Both the position numbers and the translations under genes were made by a program. The notes under the pieces are model-generated. The model was not told the origin of the DNA, searched no databases, and was given only the letters and a program-made list of their open reading frames with translations. A DNA stretch of 64,000 nucleotides from positions 2,108,001-2,172,000 of the forward strand of contig OY969581.1 in NCBI GenBank assembly GCA_963701265.1, in the 5' to 3' direction. This DNA is from VRUE01 sp963701265 (lineage in GTDB: Bacteria; Actinomycetota; Thermoleophilia; Solirubrobacterales; 70-9). Numbering within the stretch: position 1 is the stretch's first letter; each line of letters starts with the position of its first letter. Positions 41,776 to 50,514 of the stretch are shown in pieces.

Positions 41776-43673
41776 CAGCCGGTCCTGTTCAGTTGCTCGT
41801 GGATCTCACGGGCTACCTTGCCAGGCACGCCGGGCACCATTTCGAGTTCCTCGCGGCTGGCGGCGACGAAGCGCTCCGGAGAGCCGAAATGCTGCAGCAG
41901 GGCGCGCTTGCGGACCGGCCCGATGCCCTTCAGCCCGTCGAGCACCGAGCCCGTCATCGCCTGGTCGCGGCGGCCGCGGTGGTGATCGATCGCGAAGCGG
42001 TGCGCCTCGTCGCGCACCCGCTGCAAGAGCTTCGAGGCCTCCGAGTCGGCGGCGAGATCGATTGGCTCCGAGCGACCCGGCACGTAGACCTCCTCCTCGC
42101 GCTTGGCGAGGCTGATCACGGTGACGCCGCGGTCGACGAAGGGCTTCAGCGCCCGCATCCCCGCGGCGAGCTGACCCTTGCCGCCGTCGATCATGATCAG
42201 CGCGGGCATGGCGGAGAAGCTGGCGTCGCGCTTGCTGTCGTGCGGCGAGAGGTCGACCTGCTCGAGGTAGCGGTTCATCCGCCGCCCCAGGATCTCCTCC
42301 ATCGAGGCGAAGTCGTCGGGACCGTCGCCGCGTCCCTCACCGCTTTCACCGCGCACGCGGAAGCGCCGGTAGTCGGCCTTCTTGGTCGCACCCCCCTCGA
42401 ACACGACCATCGAGGCAACGGTGTGCTCGCCGCCGATGTTGGAGATGTCGAAGCCCTCGATCCGCACCGGCAGGTCGGCCATGCCGAGCGCGTCGCGCAG
42501 GCTGGCCAGCGACTCGACCCGGCGCTGGCGGCGGTGCTCGCGCCGCAGCCGGTCCTGGTCGAGGGCGAGCTTGGCGTTGCGCTCGGCCAGCTCGCGCAAG
42601 CGGCGCTTGTCGCCGCGTTCCGCCACCCGCACCTCGACCGCGCTTCCCCGCCGCTCGCTCAGCGCCGCTTCCAGCAGCTCGGTGCGCTCGCTCAGATAGG
42701 GGCCGACGATGACCGTGCGCGGCATCGCCGGCGAAGCCGAGTAGTACTGGCCGACGAACTCCTCGGCCACCTCGGTGAGGTCGCGTTCGGCCTGGTTGTC
42801 GAGGTAGAAGCTCTGGCGCTCGGCGAGGATGCCGTCGCGCACCTGGAAGACCTGGGCGTTGGCGTCCTGCCCCTCGGCGGCGATGCCGATCAGGTCGGCG
42901 GTGCCGACCGTGCCGCCGGCCACCCGCTGGCGCTCGAACAGCGACTGGATCGCCCTCAAGCGATCGCGGTGAAGGGCGGCCCGCTCGAACTCGCGCGCCG
43001 CTGCCGCCGCCTCCATCTTCTCCTGCTCGTCGGCCTCGACCTGGCGGTAGCGGCCGGAGAGGAAGTCGACGATCGCGTCGATGTTGTGGCGGTACTCCTC
43101 GCGGCTGACGTAGCCCACACAGGGCGCCCCGCAGCGCTTGATGAAGTAGTCGAGGCAGGGGCTGCCGGAGCGCCGGCCGGGCTCCTTGCCCTCGCAGGTG
43201 CGGAACTGGAAGAGCTTGCCGAGCAGGTCGAGTGTCTCGCGCACCCGCTTGGCGCTGGAGAAGGGGCCGAAGTAGGCGCGGCCCGGCCGGTGCTTCTCAC
43301 GGGTGAAGTAGACGCGCGGGTAGTCCTCGTCGAGACTGACGCAGACGTAGGGATAGGACTTGTCGTCGCGCAGGCGGATGTTGAAGCGGGGGCGGTGGCG
43401 CTTGATGAAGGTCTGCTCGGTCAGCAGCGCCTCAGCCTCGGTCGAGGTGACCAGGCACTCGATCCGGTCGACGCGGGAGGTGAGCCGGCTCTCGCCGCCG
43501 GCCGAGAAGTGAGAGGCGACGCGCTTGCGGATCGAGCGCGCCTTGCCGACGTAGAGCGTCTCGCCGTCGGCCGCGTGGAAGAGGTAGACGCCGGGCGAAT
43601 CGGGCAGCTCGCGACGCTGCTGGGCGATCCGTTCCGCCCGCGAGAGCTCGTTCTTGCCGTTGCCTTCGCTCAC
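41775..43673 (-). CDS. uvrC: Excinuclease ABC subunit C
   Basis: A 632-residue nucleotide excision repair nuclease: N-terminal GIY-YIG domain (PGVYLFHAADGETLYVGKAR), the UVR motif region around 210-245, the RNase H-like domain (IEGFDISNIGG, VVFEGG, MIDGGKGQL) and C-terminal helix-hairpin-helix repeats (LDGLKGIGPVRKRALL, ELEMVPGVPGKVA). It cuts on both sides of bulky lesions with UvrAB. Upstream the gene is divergent from the enoyl-CoA hydratase gene. Confidence 0.97.
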   Translation of the reverse strand: MSEGNGKNELSRAERIAQQRRELPDSPGVYLFHAADGETLYVGKARSIRKRVASHFSAGGESRLTSRVDRIECLVTSTEAEALLTEQTFIKRHRPRFNIRLRDDKSYPYVCVSLDEDYPRVYFTREKHRPGRAYFGPFSSAKRVRETLDLLGKLFQFRTCEGKEPGRRSGSPCLDYFIKRCGAPCVGYVSREEYRHNIDAIVDFLSGRYRQVEADEQEKMEAAAAAREFERAALHRDRLRAIQSLFERQRVAGGTVGTADLIGIAAEGQDANAQVFQVRDGILAERQSFYLDNQAERDLTEVAEEFVGQYYSASPAMPRTVIVGPYLSERTELLEAALSERRGSAVEVRVAERGDKRRLRELAERNAKLALDQDRLRREHRRQRRVESLASLRDALGMADLPVRIEGFDISNIGGEHTVASMVVFEGGATKKADYRRFRVRGESGEGRGDGPDDFASMEEILGRRMNRYLEQVDLSPHDSKRDASFSAMPALIMIDGGKGQLAAGMRALKPFVDRGVTVISLAKREEEVYVPGRSEPIDLAADSEASKLLQRVRDEAHRFAIDHHRGRRDQAMTGSVLDGLKGIGPVRKRALLQHFGSPERFVAASREELEMVPGVPGKVAREIHEQLNRTG

Positions 43674-43750
43674 CGGTCAAAGAGTAGGCTCCTGGCCACC
43701 CGGCCAAAGTCACCCGCCGGTGAAGACTTCCCAGACACACGGAGAGCGAG

Positions 43751-44587
43751 ATGACGACCCCCCAGACCCTGACCAGCGCCCCGCCCGAGCTGAACACGCT
43801 TCGGATCGAGATCGACGGCGCCAAGTTGGCCACCCTCACCCTCGACCGCCCCGACGCCTTCAACGCGATGAGCCCGGAGATGATCGGCGAGATGACCGTC
43901 GCCTTCGCCTGGCTCGCCGACCGGGCCCCGATCCGCGCCCTGATCATCACCGGCTCCGGCAAGGCCTTCTGCGCCGGCGGCGACGTCACCTGGTTCCAGC
44001 GCGGGGTCGAGAGCGACGAGATCGACCTGCCCTCGGAAGTGCGCCGCGGCGCCGAGGCGCTGCACGCCGCGATCGTCGACCTGCGCCGGATCCCCTGCCC
44101 GGTGATCTGCGCCGTCAACGGCCCGGCCGCCGGCGCCGGCTTCTCGCTGGCGCTCGCCTGCGACATTCGCATCGCCTCCGAGGCCGCCTTCTTCGCCCCC
44201 GCCTACGGGCGAATCGGCGCCTCCCCCGACGGCGGCATGACCTACTTCCTGCCCCGCGTGGTGGGACCGAGCCGAGCGCTTGAACTGCTGCTCGAGGACC
44301 CCAACATGAAGGCCGAGGAGGCGCTCGCCGAGCGGATCGTGGCCGAGGTCGTGGCGCCCGACGAGCTGATGACAGCCGCCAGGGCCAAGGCCGAGAAGCT
44401 GGCCGCCAAGGCACCCCACTACGTGCGCATGGCGAAGACGCTGGCCAACACCAGCATCGAGCACACCCTGACCGAGCACCTGCAGCTGGAGCGCCACGGC
44501 ATCGCCGACAGCATGGCGACCGAGGATCTGCGCAACGGCGTCGAGGCCTTCTTCGGCGGCGGCACACCCGAGTTCCACGGTCGCTGA
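43751..44587 (+). CDS. Enoyl-CoA hydratase/isomerase family protein
   Basis: A 278-residue crotonase-fold protein: LTLDRPDAFNAMSPEM, CAGGDVTWF (oxyanion hole), GPAAGAGFSLALACDIRIA (second oxyanion Gly) and the trimer helix at the C-terminus. One catalytic glutamate position carries another residue (GASPDGG region), so isomerase or other crotonase chemistry is possible. Stands alone. Confidence 0.9.
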   Translation: MTTPQTLTSAPPELNTLRIEIDGAKLATLTLDRPDAFNAMSPEMIGEMTVAFAWLADRAPIRALIITGSGKAFCAGGDVTWFQRGVESDEIDLPSEVRRGAEALHAAIVDLRRIPCPVICAVNGPAAGAGFSLALACDIRIASEAAFFAPAYGRIGASPDGGMTYFLPRVVGPSRALELLLEDPNMKAEEALAERIVAEVVAPDELMTAARAKAEKLAAKAPHYVRMAKTLANTSIEHTLTEHLQLERHGIADSMATEDLRNGVEAFFGGGTPEFHGR

Positions 44588-44659
44588 ACCAGGCCCGCGG
44601 CCGCCCCGTATGCAGTTACAGTTTCCCCGAGTACTCGCCCCCCAGGAAAGGACCCAGTC

Positions 44660-45115
44660 ATGAAGAAGCTCGTCGCGTTTCTAGTCCTGGCCCTTGCAGC
44701 GCTGGCCCTGGTCGCCTGCGGCAGCAGCGACGACAGCTCCAGCACGACGGAAACCAGCGGGGGCGAATCGACCAGCGCCGGCGGCGGTGCGGCCAAGGAA
44801 GAAAGCAGCAGCGGGGGCGGCGGCTCGGCCTCCACCCTCAAGTTCGAAGCCGACCCGGGCGGAGACCTCGCCTACACGACCACCAGCGCCAGCGCCAAAG
44901 CCGGCAAAGTGACGATCGACTTCAACAATCCCCAGGCCCTCACCCACGACGTGCAGATCGAAGGCTCGAGCGGTGAAGAAGTGGGCGGCACCGAACTGAT
45001 CGCCAGCGGCGAAGACTCGGCCGTCGTCGACCTCGAACCCGGCACCTACACCTTCTACTGCTCGGTCCCCGGCCACCGCGAAGCCGGCATGGAAGGCACG
45101 CTTACGGTGAAGTAA
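44660..45115 (+). CDS. Cupredoxin-like lipoprotein (type 1 copper site)
   Basis: A 151-residue lipoprotein: lipobox LVAC (Cys 20), a Ser/Gly/Thr-rich spacer to about residue 58, then a cupredoxin barrel. Copper ligands are visible: His in ALTHDVQ, then Cys, His and Met in YCSVPGHREAGM. It probably carries electrons at the outer face of the membrane. The Ser/Gly spacer would let it reach through the wall. AGGAAAGGA precedes the ATG. Confidence 0.9.
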   Translation: MKKLVAFLVLALAALALVACGSSDDSSSTTETSGGESTSAGGGAAKEESSSGGGGSASTLKFEADPGGDLAYTTTSASAKAGKVTIDFNNPQALTHDVQIEGSSGEEVGGTELIASGEDSAVVDLEPGTYTFYCSVPGHREAGMEGTLTVK

Positions 45116-45120
45116 CTCCC

Positions 45121-45888
45121 CTACGGGAGCATGGTGCAGCGTTTGAACCCGGTGCCCTGAAGGAAGGTGCCGTCCTTGAAGGTGAGCTCGACCCTCGCCT
45201 GCAGGCGACCGTCGGCGCAGCGCGCGTTTGCGACGCTGAGGTGCATGCCCTTGTAGACCCATTTCTTGTCGATCTTGATCCGTCCCGAGATCGGTGAGCC
45301 GTAGTCGTTGGCGATCTTGGGGAAATCGATTTCCACCCGGTAGCCGTAGCGACCGTTGTTCACCGATTCCAGCTCGGCTTCGACCAGGTAGGTGGTCGGC
45401 ACCGGGTAGTTCAGGTGGGCGTGACCGATCCCGGTCGGGTTTCCGTGTTTCTCGGGTGCATTGAAGATGGTGAGATCGGAAGAGGCTTCGATCGGCCGCT
45501 GTTCTGGGAGCTCGATCAGCGCGGTTCCGAATCCTGTGCCGACGATCGCCCCGGGGCACGCCTTACGCGCCTGCTCGGTGGTGGTCGCGATCAGCTTGCC
45601 TTTCGTGCACTTTTCCAGGCCCCGGGTCTCGGCATGGCCGTGCTTGTCCAGTTCGACCACCAGCTTGCGCAGCGGCGAGGGGCGTGTGCCGTCGACCGTG
45701 TGGAGCCGGCCGTGCCCGAAGAGCTTGATCGGCGCGTCATGGGTCTTTGGGAGGGCTTTTGGGGCGAAGCCCCCATCCCCTTCGGCGATCAGGTTGCCGG
45801 CCTGGATCCTGATTCCGTAGGCGCTCCCCACAGCGAGGAGCACGAGCACCGAGGCCGCCGCCAGCAGCTTTGGCCATCGGGCTCTCAT
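45121..45888 (-). CDS. Secreted single-module protein related to the large surface protein
   Basis: A 255-residue protein with an N-terminal anchor or signal (about 5-27) and one beta-rich domain. A cysteine pair framing an ACPGAIVGTG turn, the repeated HLNYPVPTTYLVEAEL/GYRVEIDFPKI strands and a final disulfide-like pair resemble one module of the large protein at 21476-24370. No catalytic motif. Its stop is 5 bp from the end of the convergent cupredoxin gene. Confidence 0.65.
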   Translation of the reverse strand: MRARWPKLLAAASVLVLLAVGSAYGIRIQAGNLIAEGDGGFAPKALPKTHDAPIKLFGHGRLHTVDGTRPSPLRKLVVELDKHGHAETRGLEKCTKGKLIATTTEQARKACPGAIVGTGFGTALIELPEQRPIEASSDLTIFNAPEKHGNPTGIGHAHLNYPVPTTYLVEAELESVNNGRYGYRVEIDFPKIANDYGSPISGRIKIDKKWVYKGMHLSVANARCADGRLQARVELTFKDGTFLQGTGFKRCTMLP

Positions 45889-45958
45889 TATCCGAGCTCG
45901 ATGTAAGAAACGTCGGGTAACCGTGGTTCCGCCACTCCCTGAAGTTTATTGTCACCGC

Positions 45959-46384
45959 ATGAGTCGGTGGAATACCACCAGCACGCTGGAGGCCGGGGTG
46001 ACCCCGGCCTCCATCTGGGAGAAGGCCTACGCGGACGCGGACGCCTGGCCCAAGTGGAACGCCGAGATCAAGCGCGCGCAGCTCGACGGCCCGCTGGCCC
46101 TCGGCGCCAAGGCGAAGATCGTCTTCGGCACCGGCCTGCGCCTGCGCTTCGCAGTCGTCGAGTTCGAGGACGGCCGCCTCTTCACCGACGAGTCCCGCCT
46201 CCCCGGCGCCCGCATGGGCCACCGCCACCTGGTCGAGCAAACCGAGACCGGCAGCCGCCTCACCAACACGATCTACATCGAGGGACCGCTGGCCCCCGTC
46301 TGGCGGCGGATCATGGGGCCGGCTGCGGCGCGCACCCTGCCCGGCGCCCAACGCGCGGTCGTCGACCTAGCGAAAGCCGCCTAA
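45959..46384 (+). CDS. SRPBCC (START/Bet v 1-like) polyketide cyclase/dehydrase family protein
   Basis: A 141-residue protein from the ATG at 45959. The pattern TPASIWEKAYADADAWPKWN near the start, VVEFEDGRLFTDES, and TETGSRLTNTIYIEG followed by a long C-terminal helix fits the SRPBCC helix-grip fold with a hydrophobic pocket. Ligand unknown. The stop overlaps the convergent MaoC gene by 4 bp. Confidence 0.8.
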   Translation: MSRWNTTSTLEAGVTPASIWEKAYADADAWPKWNAEIKRAQLDGPLALGAKAKIVFGTGLRLRFAVVEFEDGRLFTDESRLPGARMGHRHLVEQTETGSRLTNTIYIEGPLAPVWRRIMGPAAARTLPGAQRAVVDLAKAA

Positions 46385-46854
46385 GAAGCGGGAACCATCA
46401 CGCGCGTCACCGAGTCACCGACGAAACAGGGCTTCTCGTTGCCCTCGACCTCGAGGGTGAAGCGGGTGACGACCTCGTACCAGCCGCCGCCCTTCTCGTC
46501 GACCGAGACGACCTCGGCGCGGCCGCGGACCTTGGCATCGACCGGGACCGGGGCGGGAAAGCGGATCTTGTTCCAGCCATAGTTGACGCCGAGGGCGAAG
46601 CCGGTGGCGGAGATCAGTTCCTTGCGGAAGCCGTCGACCAGCGAGAGGGTGAGGTTGCCGTGGGCGATCGTGGTGCCGAAGGGGCTCTCGGCCTTGGCCC
46701 GCTCGACGTCGACGTGGATCCACTGGTCATCGCCGGAGAGCTCGGCAAAGGTGTTGATGTCCTCTTGAGTGACGGTGCGCCACTCGCTCGGGCCGATCTC
46801 CTGCCCGAGCAGAGCCTGCATGCCCTCGACACCCTGTACGTCGACGCTCGACAT
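46381..46854 (-). CDS. MaoC-like (R)-specific enoyl-CoA hydratase
   Basis: A 157-residue hot-dog-fold hydratase with the active-site motif INTFAELSGDDQWIHVD (Asp and His of the R-hydratase dyad), then SPFGTTIAHGNLTLSL, typical of MaoC/PhaJ. It hydrates trans-2-enoyl-CoA in fatty acid or polyester metabolism. I take the ATG at 46854, where the fold begins; the longer frame crosses the divergent cupin gene. Confidence 0.9.
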   Translation of the reverse strand: MSSVDVQGVEGMQALLGQEIGPSEWRTVTQEDINTFAELSGDDQWIHVDVERAKAESPFGTTIAHGNLTLSLVDGFRKELISATGFALGVNYGWNKIRFPAPVPVDAKVRGRAEVVSVDEKGGGWYEVVTRFTLEVEGNEKPCFVGDSVTRVMVPAS

Positions 46855-46902
46855 CGGCGCCCAGTCTAATCGGAAGGCCCAGCCAGGGCCTAGGATTGCG
46901 TC

Positions 46903-47304
46903 GTGCCGTTCACGCTCAGGAACCTCAAGCAGGATCTGGAGGACGTCGGGTCCAACTTCGACGGCTCGCCGGACCTGGAGTTCCGCCTGGCGACCGGGCC
47001 GCTCGAGCTCGAGAACTCCGGCCTGGGCTATCAACGCGTCCCGCCTGGATATCGCTTTCCGTACGGCCACACGCACAAGAGGCAGGAGGAGCTGTACGTG
47101 GTCCTGCGCGGGAGCGGGAGGATGAAGCTCGACGACGAGATCGTCGAGCTCAAGGAATGGGACGCGGTGCGCGTCTCGCCCGGTACGTGGCGAGGCTACG
47201 AGGCCGGAGCGGACGGCCTCGAGATCCTCGTCATCGGCGCGCCCAATCTCGGCGAGAATCCGCGCGACGACGTCGAGGGCCAGCGCGACTGGTGGGCTGA
47301 CTAG
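46903..47304 (+). CDS. Cupin domain protein
   Basis: A 133-residue single-domain cupin. The first motif is YGHTHKRQEELYVVLRGSG (two His and a Glu metal set) and the second is VSPGTWRGYEAGADGLEILVIG, where the usual His is replaced. It may bind a metal or act as an isomerase or epimerase-like protein; no function is assigned. Started at the GTG at 46903. Confidence 0.85.
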   Translation: MPFTLRNLKQDLEDVGSNFDGSPDLEFRLATGPLELENSGLGYQRVPPGYRFPYGHTHKRQEELYVVLRGSGRMKLDDEIVELKEWDAVRVSPGTWRGYEAGADGLEILVIGAPNLGENPRDDVEGQRDWWAD

Positions 47305-47331
47305 CGCCGAGCTCCGGACGGGGAAGAGCAG

Positions 47332-48687
47332 TCACGCCACCAGCCTCACTTCGAACGACGGCGTTGCGATCGCTCCGGCACCACCGAGCAGGGCGAGTAT
47401 GCGGCTGACGTAGGCCTGGGTCTCGGGGATCGCCGGGACGCAGTGGCAGGCCTCGACCGGGGCGGGGCCAGCGTTGTAGGCGGCGAGGGCGAGCTGGGGC
47501 GCGCCGAATTGGCGGAGCAGGTCCGACATCAGGTGGGCCTCGGCGTCGATGGCGGCGACCGGATCAAAGGGATCGTCAAGTCCATAGGCCGCGGCCGTGG
47601 AGGGAATGAACTGGGCGATGCCCTGAGCGCCAGCCGCAGAGCTTGCATAGGGATTGAAGTTCGACTCGGCCATCAGCTGTGCCGCGAGCAAGGCGGCCGA
47701 GACGTTCCAGCGAGTTGCCGAGCGCAGCAGTGGCGCGCGGAAGCGCGCCGGAACGAAGCCGGGCAGGCCTTCGCCGCCCGAAAAGGAGCCGTCTCCCCCA
47801 CCCGCAGAAAAGGAGCCACCGCCAGCGGAGACCGCGTTCCCCGCCGACGAGCACGGCGGCGGGCCGGCGTCGTAGCCGTAGTGCCAGGCCTCCCAGGTGT
47901 AGCGCTGCACGAAACCGAAGTGGCCGGCGTTGGCGGCGAGCCAGCCGTAGGCGGTTTCCGGGCCGAGGTCGAGCTCGGTGGCGCAGCGATGCAGCGAGTG
48001 CCCGGGCGGCGCCACCCAGGTGGGGTCGGGATGAGCGGCAAACAGCGCCGCCTGTTCGGCGTCGGAACGGAAGGCCGAGTTGACTACCAGGGCGAGGCCG
48101 GCCTGACCTGCGGCCGCGGCCATGCGATCGAAGGCGGCGGCAACGTCCGGCCTCATTCCGTGACCCTGTCGATCGACGAGCGGTCCGCTGTAGCCACCTC
48201 CGGTCGCCGTAGTGGTGGGCGCTTCGTTCGACGGACTGGCAGGTGGGCCGGCTTCTGCCACCGCCGAGGCCTGCGTGCGCGAACCCTCATTTCCGACCTC
48301 GAGCTTGGCGATGACCACGGCCTTGGCCCGGACCGGCGCGAACGAGTCTCGGTCGGGAAAGGAGACCCGCAGCTGCGTCGCCGACACACCGTTCGCCCTC
48401 GCGGCGTCAACCGCTGCCGCCTGCGCCCGCGCCAAGTAGGCGGTCTTCTCGAGATGCCGCGGATTCGGCAGGCCGTTTGGCAAGCGCCCCGGCGAGAGCA
48501 GTCGCGGAAGGTCGTCCCGCATCGACCGCGCCGCCGAGATCGCAGCCAAGTCAGCCGCCCGCTGCGCCCGTCCCTTGCCGCTGATCGCACCCGCGATCGC
48601 GACCAGTGCCAGCGCCGCGGCGATCAGCACAAAGGCGCCGCCAAGCGCAAGCGGCAGTGCTTGCCCGTCCTCTCCTTCCTTGCCCAT
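47332..48687 (-). CDS. TadG-like / VanY carboxypeptidase / SLT transglycosylase fusion
   Basis: A 451-residue protein with three parts. Residues 1-55 are a TadE/TadG-type N-terminus (GQALPLALGGAFVLIA helix). Residues about 170-275 are a VanY-type D,D-carboxypeptidase, with SAFRS, zinc ligands H233 and D240 in HRCATELDLG, then EAWHY (E266, H269). Residues about 312-440 are a soluble lytic transglycosylase, with catalytic E341 in ESNFNP, GAQGIAQF and AAYNAGP. It would sit in the membrane and cut both peptide and glycan parts of peptidoglycan, plausibly opening the wall for a Tad/Flp-like machine. Confidence 0.9.
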   Translation of the reverse strand: MGKEGEDGQALPLALGGAFVLIAAALALVAIAGAISGKGRAQRAADLAAISAARSMRDDLPRLLSPGRLPNGLPNPRHLEKTAYLARAQAAAVDAARANGVSATQLRVSFPDRDSFAPVRAKAVVIAKLEVGNEGSRTQASAVAEAGPPASPSNEAPTTTATGGGYSGPLVDRQGHGMRPDVAAAFDRMAAAAGQAGLALVVNSAFRSDAEQAALFAAHPDPTWVAPPGHSLHRCATELDLGPETAYGWLAANAGHFGFVQRYTWEAWHYGYDAGPPPCSSAGNAVSAGGGSFSAGGGDGSFSGGEGLPGFVPARFRAPLLRSATRWNVSAALLAAQLMAESNFNPYASSAAGAQGIAQFIPSTAAAYGLDDPFDPVAAIDAEAHLMSDLLRQFGAPQLALAAYNAGPAPVEACHCVPAIPETQAYVSRILALLGGAGAIATPSFEVRLVA

Positions 48688-48717
48688 GGGGCCACGCTCG
48701 CGGCTGCAGACGCGTGT

Positions 48718-48734
48718 GTGGCGCGCTCAGGCGC
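48718..48734 (-). promoter_or_regulatory. Repeated motif upstream of the TadG-fusion gene (copy 1)
   Basis: GTGGCGCGCTCAGGCGC (17 bp) recurs at 51836-51852. Both copies are in the same orientation, and each ends exactly 30 bp before the start codon of a tad-type gene. On the minus strand the motif forms a small hairpin with a CTGA loop. Confidence 0.6.
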
Positions 48735-48799
48735 ACAAATGCGGAACATCTCCCGGCGAGAAGACCTGGTTGGCCCCGAGTCAGTTGCCGCGCTGGCGG

Positions 48800-49795
48800 C
48801 TAGCGCGTGCGCACAGCGGCAATCGTCTGCTGCAGCGTCGCCCGGGCGTCGTGGTGGGGCATCCAGTGCAGCTTGCGACGAGCGCGGGTCGTGTCCATCA
48901 GGACGGGGCGGCGCACCGCCTCGATCCAGGCGGCCTCGTCGGGAAGGAACGGCATCAGCGAAACCGCCTCGGCCGCAACCCCGACCGCTAGATGCGGGGC
49001 CGGTACCGAGTGCCAACCCAGGGCATGGGCCAGATCGCTGATCGTCAGCTGGCCGGGGCCGGCGAGGTTGTAGACGCCGGGCGGTCCGTGGCCGAGGACC
49101 GCCGCGGTGAGCGCGGCAGCGACGTCATCGTGGTGGACGAGCTGGAAGGGAACGCCGGGATCGGGCAGGACCGGCCGCAGCTCGGGCACCTTGCCCAAAG
49201 CCCAGCGCAGCGGCCCGGGGATCCTCTGCCCCATCGCCAGCAGCGGGATCAAATCGAGCAGCAGAGTCGCTTCCGGCCCGGCGACGATGCAGGGGCGAAA
49301 GACGAAGGCCTCGGTGCGGGAGTCGAGGAGCGCCTCCTCGAGCTCGGCCTCGACCGCGGCCTTGTGCGCCGAGTAGGGATGCCGCGAAGTGCCGCGCACC
49401 GGCTCTTCCTCGTCGAGCAGGGCGGGCATGCCGCGGTGGAAGCCGTAGGCGGCCACCGAGGAGGTGTAGACGAGCCGCTTGGCCCCCGCCGCAGCGGTCG
49501 CCTCGAAGACGTTGCGCGAGCCGTTCAGGTTGACCTCGCGGCTGGCGCTGTCGCCGGCGACAATCGCGAAGGCGAGGTGGACGACGACGTCGGCGTCCTC
49601 GACCAGCGAATCGACCGCCTCGCGGTCGAGCACGTCGCCGCGCCTGTATTCGGTCTTCTCCCAGCCGTGGCCCGCGAGGTCGAAGGGCCGTCGCGCCATG
49701 CCGATGATCCGATCCACCTCGGGAACCCGCTCCAGCGAGGAGATGAAAGCACGGCCGATCTCCCCGGTCGGCCCAGTGACAGCGACGGTCAGCAT
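48800..49795 (-). CDS. NAD-dependent epimerase/dehydratase family protein (extended SDR)
   Basis: A 331-residue extended SDR from the ATG at 49795: nucleotide motif TGPTGEIG (about residues 7-14), VVHLAFAI, YTSSVAAYG with the catalytic Ser, and a YSAHK-type Tyr-Lys pair. Substrate probably a nucleotide sugar or steroid-like compound; unknown. The gene sits between tad-type genes, but nothing else links it to them. Confidence 0.88.
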   Translation of the reverse strand: MLTVAVTGPTGEIGRAFISSLERVPEVDRIIGMARRPFDLAGHGWEKTEYRRGDVLDREAVDSLVEDADVVVHLAFAIVAGDSASREVNLNGSRNVFEATAAAGAKRLVYTSSVAAYGFHRGMPALLDEEEPVRGTSRHPYSAHKAAVEAELEEALLDSRTEAFVFRPCIVAGPEATLLLDLIPLLAMGQRIPGPLRWALGKVPELRPVLPDPGVPFQLVHHDDVAAALTAAVLGHGPPGVYNLAGPGQLTISDLAHALGWHSVPAPHLAVGVAAEAVSLMPFLPDEAAWIEAVRRPVLMDTTRARRKLHWMPHHDARATLQQTIAAVRTR

Positions 49796-49850
49796 GCGGC
49801 GATTCTGGCGAAATGCAAGCGCTGGCGGCGGCAAGCGCCCGCCGCTGCAG

Positions 49851-50267
49851 TCAGGCGCTCACGTCGACGACCTTGACCAAGCCTTCCAAGCCACGAAGAT
49901 CCTTCGCGTTCAGGGTGTAGAGCGGCAGGTCGTGGGCGAGGGCAGTCGCGGCGATCATCAGATCGACGGCGCGGACACCTCGGGGCTTGCGGCCACCGGC
50001 GAGCGTGGCGGCATAGACATATCCGTACGCTCGCGCGCAACTCGGGCTGAAGGTCAGCGATTCGACTCCGGCCTCAAACCGCTGAAGTCGTTCTTGACGC
50101 CGCGCGCGCTCGAGCTCATCGTCGGTGGCCAGGGGACCGGCAGTCAACTCCGCAAGCGTCAGCGTGGAAATTGCCATCTCAGCGGGAAGTCGCTTTGGCT
50201 CCACCTCGGCGTAGCGAATTACAACTGAGGTGTCGATCAGGCCGCGCCCCTCCGGGGGCTCAACCAC
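49851..50267 (-). CDS. vapC: PIN-domain toxin (VapC)
   Basis: A 138-residue PIN ribonuclease: first acidic residue in LIDTSVVIRY, Glu in TLAELTAG, and the third acidic cluster in GVRAVDLMIAATAL, followed by TLNAKDLRGLEGL. It cleaves RNA, commonly tRNA or rRNA. The GTG at 50267 overlaps the antitoxin stop by 8 bp; the longer frame reads antisense-like into unrelated sequence. Confidence 0.9.
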   Translation of the reverse strand: MVEPPEGRGLIDTSVVIRYAEVEPKRLPAEMAISTLTLAELTAGPLATDDELERARRQERLQRFEAGVESLTFSPSCARAYGYVYAATLAGGRKPRGVRAVDLMIAATALAHDLPLYTLNAKDLRGLEGLVKVVDVSA

Positions 50268-50514
50268 GGGGCGTAGGATCCTGATCGGCGTAGGCGTCGA
50301 TATCGGCCTGGAACCGCTTGTGGTCGATCGGCGGCGAACCAGCGAAGAGCTCAACGAATGCCCGCCTGGAGATGAACTTGCGTGGCTGGTACGGCCGGAG
50401 CTCACCCACCGGCCTGCCATTTCTGGTCACGATGAAGTCGTCTCCGGCGTCCAGGGCTCGCATGATCTCGCCGCTGTTGTTGCGCAGCTCCCTCTGGGTC
50501 AGTTTCCGCGTCAT
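50260..50514 (-). CDS. vapB: Antitoxin (Phd/YefM or VapB-like)
   Basis: An 84-residue antitoxin: TQRELRNNSGEIMRALDAG, then DFIVTRNGRPVGEL, the swapped-dimer DNA-binding pattern of Phd/YefM proteins, and a flexible acidic C-terminus to wrap the toxin. A likely -10 (TACGCT, 50522-50527) lies 7 nt before the ATG, which suggests a leaderless message. A GAAATTTC palindrome at 50544-50551 is near the -35 position and may be the operator. Confidence 0.85.
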   Translation of the reverse strand: MTRKLTQRELRNNSGEIMRALDAGDDFIVTRNGRPVGELRPYQPRKFISRRAFVELFAGSPPIDHKRFQADIDAYADQDPTPRG

